Source: Melastoma dodecandrum (lineage: Eukaryota; Streptophyta; Magnoliopsida; Myrtales; Melastomataceae). From it: 64,000 nucleotides of DNA. The notes beneath the pieces are model-generated. The model had not been told where the DNA came from, made no database searches, and saw nothing but the letters and a program-made list of their open reading frames with translations. Position 1 is the first letter of the stretch. Each line of letters starts with the position of its first letter. Positions 11,601 to 20,201 of the stretch are shown in pieces. Made by a program: the position numbers and the translations under genes. Location of the stretch: contig JARUPY010000534.1 of assembly GCA_029817715.1 (NCBI GenBank), positions 1,986,501 to 2,050,500 on the forward strand, written 5' to 3'.

Positions 11601-12534
11601 TAGCCTCGAGCCTTGTCTCGAAGGCGCTAGCTTGTTGTTGTTCACCAAATAACTCATCGACGATTGCCGCGTTGCGGGTTCGCGGGCTTGGTAAGGTAGG
11701 TTCCACATGTGGAGCTAAAGGGGTGGCAATTGGCTGAGGAATTCTGAAGGTGGGAGGTGTAGAGGTTGTTTGAGGGTAAAGAGTTAGCCCAGGTGTTTGC
11801 ATTTGGGTGTGGGGAGTTTGCCCGAATGACATTGGGAGGTAGGGAGTTGGCCCTTGGGATGTTGGCTGAGGGTAGTATGGAGGTAGATATGGTTGTGGCA
11901 TAGGAAGGGAGAGAGGTGGCCCACGCATGTATGGGTTATATAAGGATGCTACGCTTGTGGAGGTAGCGGATCCGGGTATGACCGGGTTGTAAGGAGGTAG
12001 GGTGTTTGGTGGGTTATAAGAAGGTAAAGTTTTCGGTGGAGTGTTTAGGCTAGGATAGTGTGGGTATGGTGGTGTTTGAGGTCCTGGCATGACAGGAGGA
12101 AGGTGAGGGTTTTGGGAGATGGCAGGAGCAGGTGTGGCTGCCAATTGTCGCTGCAGGAGCTCAGCCATCATTATCTTTAGGGAGGAGAGTTCAGCCGTAA
12201 GAGACTCCACCTTATCTCCCAGTGAAGAACTGCTTGCACCTTGGGCCGGCATGTTTATGTTAGGATTGAAGGGAGCTGCGGTCGATGGAGCAGCAGGGGA
12301 TTGCACTGCTGGCGCTATCGAGGCGGCGAGTGGCGGTATGTACATTGGCGGCATTCCTCCGTCCAAGGATTGCCCAACAGCCAGTGTGGTCTGGGGCAAC
12401 GGAGGGAACACGGATGCTGGGAAAGGCATGGCAGGTTCTGCTGGTGTTAGAAATTCGGCGGCGATGGGTGGAGGAATGGCGATGGTGACTCCAGCAGTAG
12501 GTGCAGGTTCATCTCCCGCAGAGGCCTCAGCCAT
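8614..12534 (-). CDS. Ogre gag-protease polyprotein with G-patch-like segment
   Basis: It encodes the particle structural protein and the aspartic protease. I choose the ATG at 12534 (MAEASAGDEP); an upstream in-frame ATG at 12663 adds 43 residues without gag character. Order: a Pro-rich N-terminal part (about 11700-12500), a Retrotrans_gag-type core with the FEKFRGNG and LHWYY region (about 10980-11480), a CxxH...H...C zinc-knuckle variant (about 10560-10600), an Arg-Gly-rich run (about 10280-10340), a protease with LIDGGSGVN (about 9650-9690), and a G-patch-like glycine segment with HGYQPGQGLG (about 9140-9200). The unspliced stop is at 8614-8616; splicing would instead continue into pol. 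The frame is undisturbed over 1,300 codons, consistent with a young element. Confidence 0.9.
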   Translation of the reverse strand: MAEASAGDEPAPTAGVTIAIPPPIAAEFLTPAEPAMPFPASVFPPLPQTTLAVGQSLDGGMPPMYIPPLAASIAPAVQSPAAPSTAAPFNPNINMPAQGASSSSLGDKVESLTAELSSLKIMMAELLQRQLAATPAPAISQNPHLPPVMPGPQTPPYPHYPSLNTPPKTLPSYNPPNTLPPYNPVIPGSATSTSVASLYNPYMRGPPLSLPMPQPYLPPYYPQPTSQGPTPYLPMSFGQTPHTQMQTPGLTLYPQTTSTPPTFRIPQPIATPLAPHVEPTLPSPRTRNAAIVDELFGEQQQASAFETRLEARIASMQQEEARRMAKLEERLNAIQGYRAHNWEYANYQIPQIQVPPKFKMPEFEKFRGNGCPELHLKHFCHKMAVYPADDKFRIAMFQESLAESALHWYYTKDVSQYATFKDLALDFLNYYSFNVEMAPTISDLRKLRRYRAEDVKQFAYRFRHIASQIKPALTERELIDEFLQLLPREYMPYMIGQTFSTFAQAVINADKLDGVNREGLIPSPSAKPAVKPRPKELIATAEQNRQSMRATPPPASYAPRTYVAAALRPPAPAATRFRPPVNMAGQQQPRPAQVERPRRRLEDLTPTPDPLDVMFVRLRDMGFIKPVEAKATNPSSFGYNPKAVCQYHSGAMGHDTKDCIALKFKIQNLLDEGAITFSVPATAPNVKNNPLPEHVNYIGANFFSVLAEHDEEVNMYDYDYAQPRNVNVVSTGRGRGRGRSRGRGRGRAPQSSRSVQPTILPDGFTLVPHRQPRTPYVYVSLGSAQSGTCQTESSPVTEPRIPVVMRPTCTPLSPEVELITRSGRVVPALEASSPVESSKPKAPSNEQIRKVIYTVKGSDYDIVEQLRKQPAQISLFDLIHSSDKHREMLEKFLAEVHVPEQVEVAALDAYMSSMLASNVITFSEDDLPEQGQDHNSALFITLKCRETTISKVLIDGGSGVNIIPVAVAQKLGINIGKLPQSNLTIRAFDGAKRQAHGEVTLEIRVGPTLFSTQFQVLETAGSFNMLLGRPWIHQAGAVPSTLHQMVRFSSDGKLITVRGEHSMELCHEIDMPYVGEPTEEPSTTQTLEVVNMVRRDYKSDPLMTWGNISAAKEFLRHGYQPGQGLGIRGQGMIYPITIPAPAGTSGLGFTGKMRRNQGNHTSNKSGIRFVRSSAATMEGEILSEKLDNVKIRSDGEIDGERTTVEHINVVQVNLRLGHGRRPRMRAHFVPPSIAGAPYFRVPVVPRLPTTPPRTEVSPPNGRVDSPTANEEAEGKQDEQTGTQESEEEVCMMEASIPAEPDIPLDG
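12261..12280 (-). promoter_or_regulatory. Possible miR159-complementary site in gag
   Basis: The plus strand reads taggattgaagggagct here. It agrees with the conserved plant miR159 sequence at 17 of 21 positions including 15 in a row (miRNA positions 4-18), so the gag transcript, which is the opposite strand, could pair with miR159 across the cleavage position. There are mismatches at miRNA position 3 and the last three positions. This is a sequence resemblance only. Confidence 0.3.
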
Positions 12535-12837
12535 CACCGCTCGAAGGGAACGGAATTTTTGGCGTCTTCTGTAAGGAGCAATTGTTCGGTACCTTAAGAA
12601 AAAGAACATTTGATCAATATCACATGATGAAATACTTTGGATGCGTGACATGTCATGATGCATGATTGCACGTCTAATGCAAGGATTGGATTGTGATTAT
12701 AACGAATTCAATCCAAGTGAAAAGAAGTGCATTAGATAAAATCCCAAACAGGTTCATTTCACAATACAGTTCTTTAAAATAAAAACGAAAGATAGGATGA
12801 GCTCGCAGGCCCAAGGATTGGGAGGAGATGTCCGCTA
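12535..12837 (-). other. Spacer between Ogre ORF1 and gag
   Basis: About 300 bp separate the ORF1 stop from the gag start. It is AT-rich with no conserved coding sequence. Upstream of gag the minus strand contains ttgctccttacag, which looks like a splice acceptor, but I found no convincing donor at the ORF1 end, so I do not call an intron. Confidence 0.5.
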
Positions 12838-14028
12838 TCAAATGCGATCCCATGGAGTTATCCGTTTCTTCTGGAATCGTGCGGATCGGGCGTCGATGTC
12901 AGCCTGATGTTCCATGCAAAGATCGTACTCCTCTTCTTTGAGATTTGCCCAGACTCGAGCGATATGTGTCATGACCCGTTGAACTACTCCCTTTGGTGGT
13001 TGGCTGTCCAAGTCGATTGGGTCAAATAATTTGCTCGGCGTTGGTTTAGCTCGTGGACTTCCTCCAAACTGATGCATCACCCTTGCTGGACAGTAATAGG
13101 ATGTCCCAGTGATCCCAGCGATAGGGATGTAATCTCCGTCTGGGGAGCTGGTAATGGCCAGGTCCACGTCGAAGCATTTGGCCTTCTGATAGAAATCCTC
13201 TGGTTCCAGTGAGCGGAAGAGAGCCCTAACTCCTGCAAATGTGCGGGTTGGAAGCCGAGCGCGGTCTGATATGCGGTCGAGTAAGTCCGGAAACTGCTCC
13301 CGCCTGAACGACTCTCCGGTGATGCCAATGTGAGTGTAGAACCAGGCCTGGAGCAATGGTGGGCTGAAGGAGAAGTGATGGTTCCGGATTCCTTGTCTTG
13401 CTTTCCGCACTATCTTGGTAAGACTGTAGTTCATCTCACCAACTAGATTAGGGAGGAAGGGTTGTCCTTTGAGAATGGCCTTTGTCAGGTAAACCGCTCG
13501 TCCGTGAATCGATTCCTTTTTATAGGGATAAAGAACCGTTCCTGCGAACATGAGGATGAAGGCACGCGCTGAACCTTGGCCGTCTCCTCCTTCCGGTACG
13601 TACGGTGTCAGTTGATACTTGCAGAGTTCCTTGATGCTGATGTGCCCCTCTGTCGTGAATAAAGTGGACACGTTCGCCGGAGAGATCTGAAGCAAGTTGG
13701 TGATGTATTCTTTCGGCTTGTCGAAATGAGGCAACGGTGATATTCCTGGGAGATGAGGAAGTCCGGAGAGGTGCCCGTATTCCTCGTATAGTGGTGCGAG
13801 CTCCAAGGTACCGAAATGGAAGGTGTATGTGTTCGGATTCCACCGGGCGATGAGGTGCTGTAGCATGAACCAATCGACTTCGAGTCTGATCAGATGGAGT
13901 AGACCTTTGAGCTTTAGCTTGACGAATTCCTGCTCTGAGGGTCTGAGTACTTTGAACCAATCTCGGAGTTTGTCATAGGATGGAGTATCCGAGCGCAGTG
14001 CGATTGAGTCCATTTGATAAACCTGCAT
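12838..14028 (-). CDS. Ogre ORF1, plant-mobile-domain-like protein
   Basis: This 396-residue ORF lies between the 5' LTR and gag, the position of the extra ORF1 in Ogre elements. Its sequence resembles the plant mobile domain / aminotransferase-like family of transposon-associated proteins: a conserved DWFKVLRPSEQEFVKLKLKG opening, a motif around LEVDWFMLQHLIARWNPNT, and an EYGHLSGLP segment. These features are characteristic of proteins exchanged between retrotransposons, MULE-type transposons and the MAIN/MAIL host genes. The molecular role in the retroelement is not established. The frame is intact from the ATG at 14028 to the TGA at 12838. Confidence 0.8.
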   Translation of the reverse strand: MQVYQMDSIALRSDTPSYDKLRDWFKVLRPSEQEFVKLKLKGLLHLIRLEVDWFMLQHLIARWNPNTYTFHFGTLELAPLYEEYGHLSGLPHLPGISPLPHFDKPKEYITNLLQISPANVSTLFTTEGHISIKELCKYQLTPYVPEGGDGQGSARAFILMFAGTVLYPYKKESIHGRAVYLTKAILKGQPFLPNLVGEMNYSLTKIVRKARQGIRNHHFSFSPPLLQAWFYTHIGITGESFRREQFPDLLDRISDRARLPTRTFAGVRALFRSLEPEDFYQKAKCFDVDLAITSSPDGDYIPIAGITGTSYYCPARVMHQFGGSPRAKPTPSKLFDPIDLDSQPPKGVVQRVMTHIARVWANLKEEEYDLCMEHQADIDARSARFQKKRITPWDRI

Positions 14029-14690
14029 GCTTGGACGTCATTCAGTTGTAATAACAATCCAATCCAACTCCTAACGTGAGGTGAATTTGCATGCAAGTTT
14101 TCTCCTACTGGAACAATGAGAATACCTAACAAACGTAAAAGTGTTGATATATTGATTATTGATTAACAAGCGTTCGTGCGAAATGGATGCAGATGAGTAT
14201 GATGACATAAAGAGAGAGAGGTAGGGAAGGGAGAAAAGAAATTCGGAACCCCCCCCTGTGACCAACCCAAACCTCTGCAAAACGAACAGGGTTAGTGCCA
14301 CGATTATCGCATACAAAACGTACCTGAACCTGTCCCTGCACAAGTCACAGGCACTTAGTAACAGACAAATGCACGTGCGGCGTCTGGTACCTGTAGTGAG
14401 CAAGCAATTCTAGACTCGGAAGAGGTTTCTAGACCTCCCTCGGACTAAGGGAGGCGGGGCCCCGACCCAAAACCACACCGCAAAGAGCAGCACAGCTGGG
14501 CCTAACGGTGACCCCCCTAAGATCCTAGCCCCGGGTTCGGGCATACCTAGAAATGCCTAAAAAGCGGTAAACAAACACAAAGAGGAGATCAAGCAAAAGG
14601 CATCGAGCCAATCAATTACATGCGAAACCAAGTAACTCCTCTCCGCATGTGGTAAGAAAAGGTTTTCGGTAGGAATCCACATGCGGAGTT
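14029..14690 (-). other. Ogre 5' leader between PBS and ORF1
   Basis: This is the element's untranslated leader. It contains a perfect 12-bp inverted repeat close to the PBS (separate entry) and a GC-rich part at 14420-14540. I see no coding region with family resemblance. Confidence 0.7.
14641..14688. other. Perfect 12-bp hairpin beside the PBS
   Basis: ctccgcatgtgg (14641-14652) and ccacatgcggag (14677-14688) are exact reverse complements separated by 24 nt, and the second arm ends 2 nt from the primer binding site. In the genomic RNA this would fold as a stable stem-loop just downstream of the PBS, the usual neighbourhood of packaging or dimerisation signals in retroelements. Function is inferred. 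Confidence 0.6.
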
Positions 14691-14708
14691 TCCCCAGCGG
14701 AGTCGCCA
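14691..14708 (-). other. Primer binding site complementary to tRNA-Arg
   Basis: The plus strand reads tccccagcggagtcgcca, which matches the 3' end plus CCA of plant tRNA-Arg(ACG) with one difference, so the minus-strand element RNA can pair with that tRNA. Ogre elements are known to use tRNA-Arg. It lies 7 nt inside the inferred LTR edge at 14716. Confidence 0.85.
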
Positions 14709-17700
14709 TCCGGGATGTGCGCGCGCCCTTCCGGCCTAGCGGCGCGCGGCGGCGGTTCTGGCTAACCCGAGGATCCGGGCCCGCTCCCCCGAGGCCCAGT
14801 CCGGTCGGCGTTACGGCTCGAACGCCGGACGCTGCGGAAAGGGGCCCCGGGTTGGGCCTTCCCTTGATTCGCGAACGGGTCTGCGGGGCGTTTCGCCAAC
14901 CGTCTCCAGTTCCCTGGAGGCGGCGAGCGAAAGGCTGCGTTAAGGCCTCGCTCGCGAATTTCGGGGAGGGCCCAAGGAGCGGCTCGAGTAGCCGTCACCT
15001 CACCCCAAATGGCTCCGAAAAAAGGGTAGTGGGGCTTAGTTTTAGCTTTGGAAAACTTTGTTCGAAGTCGCCACCGACTTAGTTTAAAAATTGTGATTTT
15101 AAGTCGGAAAAATCAGAGTCTGGGTTCGGGGATTCCTATTTACTAGCCTTAGTGCTTTACCACATGCGAAAAGGGTGGCGATTTGTCCAAAAAGTTACTT
15201 TTGATTGACGGGTGTTGGACCCGATCCGGGAGTGGGCCGGACTCGTATCGACGTTTTAACGGGCTTTGGACCCGAATTTAGGTTTGTTTGATTAAAAATC
15301 AACACACGACATAAACCTAAAGCCTAAGTCATGCGTGCAATCACAAACAATAAACGAGATGAAAGAGAGCGGGGAAGGGCGGTGGTTGCGGGCCTATGCA
15401 CTTGGGCCCGCAACCCGTTACATATGGGCTTAGGAAATGAAATTCGGGGAGGCCCGCACCTCCCCTTTTGTACCTTAAATTGAAGGTTGGGGCCGCTTTG
15501 TCTTCAAGCCCACGGTGTTTTAAACCGGGGTAGAACCACGCGGTTTGATACACGCGCCTTCAAGTTAATCTTCGAAATTTTGATGTCGGTATTCCGAGAT
15601 TAAGTGCTCAGTGTACATGCAAAGGAAATGTGAATGTGGTTAGTTGACTTTCATTTTCAAAGTCCGAAACAACAATTCGAAATCAAAGAAACGAGCATAA
15701 GTTTCAACTAAGTCAAAATATTTAAGATCCAACCGCACATTAAGTAAACAGGTTAATAACAAGCATGTTTGTCAAATATCAGCAAAATCCAACGGTAGAA
15801 TTGTGAATTATGCACACGCAAAGTCAGCTGCAGCATAGATGAGAATGCAGCATACGCAGGTTTGGAAATAAGAGCATAACTTCACTTAGAATCGTCCGAT
15901 CTAAGTGAAATCAAAAGCTACAGATCTGTACCTTGATAAGAAATCAGAATATAAAATTTCAAACGAATCCAACGGCGGGATCTCATTCTACAAAGCAAAG
16001 AATGTAATTCGGTCTCTTGCGTAAGCAATCCTTGACCAGCAGAATGATGAGAAAAGAAAATTTCATAACTCTTTACTCGTTCGTCAAAAAATTATGAAAT
16101 TTTGTCACATGCTAGATAACTCAATCATGATTTAGCATGAAAAATTTTAGGAAAAATGGATGTGTAGTCTGCTGCCAGCGTAGCGGAGAATCTAGACATT
16201 CGAATAGAATGTGTTTCAATCGGCCAGCATCGCAGATCAAGTTTGACCATGTTTGACTGTAAGCTAAACTTGTTCAAAATAAAAAGTGTAAAACAGAGAA
16301 ATTGTAGTAAATTAAAAGGTCTAGCTCTCGGTTCAATTTTAGTCCATTCAGAACTCAAATGAGTAAATTACGCTATCTGGTGCGCAAGATACTCATGCTG
16401 CCGCAAAAGGGGCAAGAGACATTAGAAGTCTTTGTCTTTTCTGAATGTTTAGGCTAACCAGATGATCCCGAAAGCAAAAACTCAAAGAATAAGATTTGTA
16501 GAGGGCTCAAATATGGTTTCAAAGGTGCTAATTTTGTAAAATTTGGGCACGTGATGAAGGAGATACGAAGTTTTTCGTATAACAGTATGAATCTTCCCTG
16601 AAATGCGACAGCACATCTGTTCTATCTGCATTCCAACAGCGATTTGACCAGGATGTGTATGTTTAACAGAAAAGTGTATAACACAAAAGTTTTAGAAAAC
16701 TTAAAGAGAAATCCGTTCCAACCAATTTCAGGTGAAACGGAGCTTTGATGTTTGAGTTATGTCCGAAAAACAGAGGCAGCTATTCCACTCATACACAGAA
16801 ACAGGCTGCCTTTTTCGAACAAACAAAACTCGATCAAGCAAGTGTCAAATGGAGTAGCTTAAAGCACGAAAGTTGTAGAATAGCCAAAAAGGGAATGAAT
16901 CCAAGTAGCTTTAAGCAAATCCGAGCTGTACAGTCGAAACTAAGCCTGATGGAGTGCAGCTGCACATTCCGCGGATGCGCAGAACAGGGCAGCTGCATTC
17001 TCCAGCATACGAAGAGGAAAAACATTGGTAAAACGAGTCTGTTTGAAAAAACTTTCAACAGAGAAGTTGTTCTCCATCGAGAAAGGAAGCCAAGGAGTGA
17101 AAAAACAGATCAATTCATGCACAGGACAAGGAGTTATGCTGGAAAACGTCAGAAACATGCGGCAGCGAACAACATTCCAATTTCAGCATGCGTATATCCC
17201 AACAATCGCAGATAGTTCGAGCAGTTTACAGCACAAACAAGTCCCAGAAGCTATCGACGAAGTCACAGAGGAAGTAGGAAGGGAGTGGACCTGATTTCAC
17301 ATAGTTTTGAGCTTGCTAGCTTCGGTTACGATGTCTCGAAGATGCCGCAGCGTGTATTCCGAGAATGGAGTTCGATCGACATGAATCCTGGAAATGTTCA
17401 TGGGAGAAAGGGCGCTCGCGATGGGAAACAGCCCACTCCACACCTCCCGAGCACGCACGCTCACGATGGGAGACTCGTGTGCGCGTCGGGAGGACTTCTA
17501 TGCTGGATTCTGTGAAGAAGCACCGAAGTCAAGGCTGAACAGCTTCAAATTCCTCGAAACTTTGCCTTGTTGATGTTGTTGTCTCGCAGAAAAGAAGGGA
17601 GGAGAAGGAGGGGGGACGCCGGGTTGTGACTCCGGGAAGAAGAGTGGGTTCACCGAGGCTGCGGAGAAGTTGAGGAAGAGGAAGGTCGTCGGGAAGAGGC

Positions 17701-18898
17701 AGGGGGTGACGCCATCGTCATTTGGGAAGGTTGGGAGCAACGGGTTTGCTCAGGAGCGTTGGTCGCAAAGAGGCTGAAGAGTTGCCGCTCTCATAGTATG
17801 TACCTTGGTGAAGATGCAGGCAAGGGAGCTAGGATGATGATGAAGAGGCTGGAATGACCGAAGGAGAGGCTTATGGATCGAAAGAGAGATCTATTCTTGA
17901 AGGTTGGGAGAGGAGTTGCTAGGGAAGGACTCAAAACTGTAGAAGAGAGAATCAAGGAAGAAGGAGAAGAACGATCTTCCCGTTAATCTCCCTCCACCCC
18001 TCTTTGGAAAAAATGAAGAATTCTCCCCCCTTTAGAGAATTTTGGTGAGTTTCCTTGGAACTCCCTCTCCTCTTCCTTTTTTTTTTTCGAGAATTCTGCT
18101 TCTTCTCCCTTTTATTTCACTCTACCTCCCCTTCAACCAGAAATTCTTGTGGTTAGTCTCCTGTTTGTTCGTTCCTCTGGTTTTTCCTCTCTTTGCCTTG
18201 GTTCCAATTCACTTTTCTGATCTAGTTGGTCTTCCGGTTGATCCCAGTTGGGATTTCATGTTGTTAGGAGACATAATCTTCAGGGACGTCGCCGGGATCA
18301 GAACTTTTCTGCAAGGGCAGACACAGGCTGAGGATTTGGAGCGTGGGAGGAGGATTTCAGGCTGTTTGTGCGTGCAACCATGTGGTGGGATTTTGTCGGG
18401 GGATTTCTGTCGGGGGAAAAAGGTTTGTCTGATTCTTATCTTGATTTGGGCTGTGGGCTTAACTAGCCTTCCACTTTGGGTCGGGCTGTGCTTGGTTGTG
18501 GTTTTTGTCTTTGGGTTTGGCTTTGGCTTTGGCAAATGACTTGGCTTCCCTTTGTTTTGGGTTGGGTTGTTCCTGCTTGATTGCAATTGGTTAGCCCGTT
18601 GTTGAAATCCTAACTGTCTTGCATTTGTTTTTTTTGGTGACGCTGAGGCGCCATTGCTTGCAGCTACTGAACATGATGGTTCTGCGGAAGTGCTCAATGC
18701 TGAGACGACTGGACCCGCGTAATTTGGCCAGGCGAGGTCGGCGATGGCTGTCAACGAGGTAGGGAATGCCTTGGGTTCCCGGTTGACTTCGCCAGAGTTC
18801 ATGAATGCCATCGGATGACTGGGATAGATGTTGTGAAGGCAGGAGTACGGGTCTGATGACATATTGTTCTGCATCTTTGGCGCAGGTAGTTGCTGGCG

Positions 18899-19060
18899 TG
18901 CCGGGACTTGAAGCTTGAGAATTTGCGCGTTGACAGGAACGGGGATCTGAAGACGTCGGATTTCGGCCTGTCTGCGTCGCCCGGGCAGCTTTGGAACGAT
19001 GGGATGTTGCGCACACAGTGCGGCGCAGCGGCGTATGTCGTCCCTGAGGTATTGCGGTAA
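18899..19060 (+). pseudogene. CIPK-like protein kinase fragment inside the Ogre LTR (copy 2)
   Basis: Same sequence as at 1336-1497: degenerate HRDLKPEN-like loop, intact DFG, VPE for APE. Its presence in both LTRs shows that it belonged to the LTR before this insertion, since both LTRs are copied from one template during reverse transcription. Confidence 0.75.
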
Positions 19061-19493
19061 GTTTGTCACCTTGCGTTTGTCGTTGCGCCTGAAATTTTGG
19101 CTGTCTGCGCACCGGTGTAGGTTGATGCTGTTTCTGGAGTAATTGGTGTTGTGAATTCCTATTAACCTCCTAATTAATGGCTCGATCTAGCTGAACCGAT
19201 GCCACACATGTTGTCGATCAGCTTCCTGGACCCTGAAGGGAGGTGAGGATGTGTACAGCCGGTTTGTCAACTCTATAAAGCTATCCATTAATTTCTTCTC
19301 CCCATGCCCAGGTTTCTCTTCGTATTTCATGTTTGGAACTTCTTTCTGATCGCCACCCTTGCCCAATCTACCATCGGATTTATTGTTATCTGTGATATCA
19401 TGTGCATCTGCTGGATTTGCTGTGTCTTTTGCATCAGTAGAGGGCTGCCATAGTTCGAGCCATCCTAAAGACCCTCAAGATCTTCCGTCTCAC

Positions 19494-19625
19494 GCAGACA
19501 TGATTGCAGTGGTTAAGAATGGGGTAATAGCTAAGCAGGGTCGTCACGAAGTGCTGATGAAGATCACCGATGGAGCTTACACTTCCCTGGTCGCACTCCA
19601 CTGGAATGCCTCGACTCGAGGATGA
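19494..19625 (+). pseudogene. ABCB transporter C-terminal fragment inside the Ogre LTR (copy 2)
   Basis: Same sequence as at 1931-2062 and read toward the neighbouring SOG1 gene. It is only the last ~44 codons of an ABCB nucleotide-binding domain and cannot make a transporter. Confidence 0.8.
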
Positions 19626-19788
19626 GCGGGACTCCGTGCTGAGGGAAGAATATCTGAATGTTGTACTTGTTAGTGTGTAAAGGACATGGCTGTACTTGTT
19701 TATAAGGAATCTGCGGTGCTTGTTGATAGCTTCTCCAACGTCGGACTTATTATTGTTTGTTGCCCACTTGTTAATTTGAGGTATTACA

Positions 19789-20201
19789 GCGGCTCGGCTC
19801 ATTTTCACCCCGAGGTGAAAGGCAATAATGTTTTCTCGACAAAGCCCATTATACTTATCACACAGAGAAAGTATGATTTCCACATCTTTGTAATAATGTT
19901 TAGTACTCAATTAAGCCACTTCGAGATACTTCTGAGTAATTCCTATTGGTTAAAAAATCAAGGTTAAATTAGTAGATCTCTATTTAGTAATTTTACCCCG
20001 CCAGCCCCAATCACATCAAATCATCACTTCTCTGACCGGTTTGAATACTTTTCGCCTTTGCGTCGGTGCTCCACTACACTGCCCCAACCCTGATTAAAGC
20101 CCAAAATTGCTCCTTTTCTTTGAAATTTCAAAAGGGGGACACCAGAAAACTGTCCGTGATTCGCAGATACTGTGGAAACTCCCCCCGCACGGCGCATCAT
20201 C
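19789..20201 (+). promoter_or_regulatory. Remaining proximal promoter / 5' UTR of the SOG1-like gene
   Basis: Only 413 bp lie between the retrotransposon LTR and the SOG1 start codon. The stretch contains a 7-bp inverted repeat, TTTCACC-N4-GGTGAAA (19803-19820), next to the LTR and a pyrimidine-rich, GC-richer part from about 20070. No clear TATA box is seen. Confidence 0.6.

Larger units (their letters stand above)
1..19788 (-). mobile_element. Ogre/Tat-type Ty3-Gypsy LTR retrotransposon, 3' LTR cut by window start
   Basis: This is a giant LTR retrotransposon read on the minus strand. In element order it has a 5' LTR (14716-19788), tRNA-Arg primer binding site, ORF1 with a plant-mobile-type domain, gag-protease, an intron, reverse transcriptase, two RNase H domains, integrase, a tandem-repeat 3' region, polypurine tract and 3' LTR. 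An extra ORF before gag, an intron between protease and RT, dual RNase H and ~5-kb LTRs are known hallmarks of the Ogre group. The visible 2.2 kb shared by the two LTRs differs by two substitutions and one 1-bp indel found by eye, so insertion is recent. All three ORFs are open, so the copy may be autonomous. If the LTRs are equal in length, about 2.85 kb lies left of the window and the element is about 22.6 kb. The TSD cannot be checked; the right flank is gcggc. Confidence 0.93.
14716..19788 (-). repeat. 5' LTR of Ogre element (~5.07 kb)
   Basis: The right edge (CA at 19788) is fixed by the end of identity with 1-2225. The left edge (TG at 14716) is inferred from the nearby PBS, because the matching part of the other LTR is outside the window. 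The end near 14716-15000 is strongly GC-rich; 15100-17500 is AT-rich with no recognisable gene; 17563-19788 is the portion duplicated at 1-2225 and carries the captured host-gene scraps. About 5 kb is a normal LTR length for Ogre. LTR promoter elements could not be assigned with confidence. Confidence 0.85.

Noticed and set aside
12535..12837. Intron joining Ogre ORF1 to gag
   Set aside because: An acceptor-like ttgctccttacag exists, but no plausible donor near the ORF1 end was found.
1..19789. Plain segmental duplication explaining the 2.2-kb repeat at 1 and 17563
   Set aside because: The right edges coincide with TG...CA ends, a polypurine tract at 2226 and a tRNA-Arg PBS at 14691, and a full Ogre coding region lies between, so LTRs explain the repeat better.
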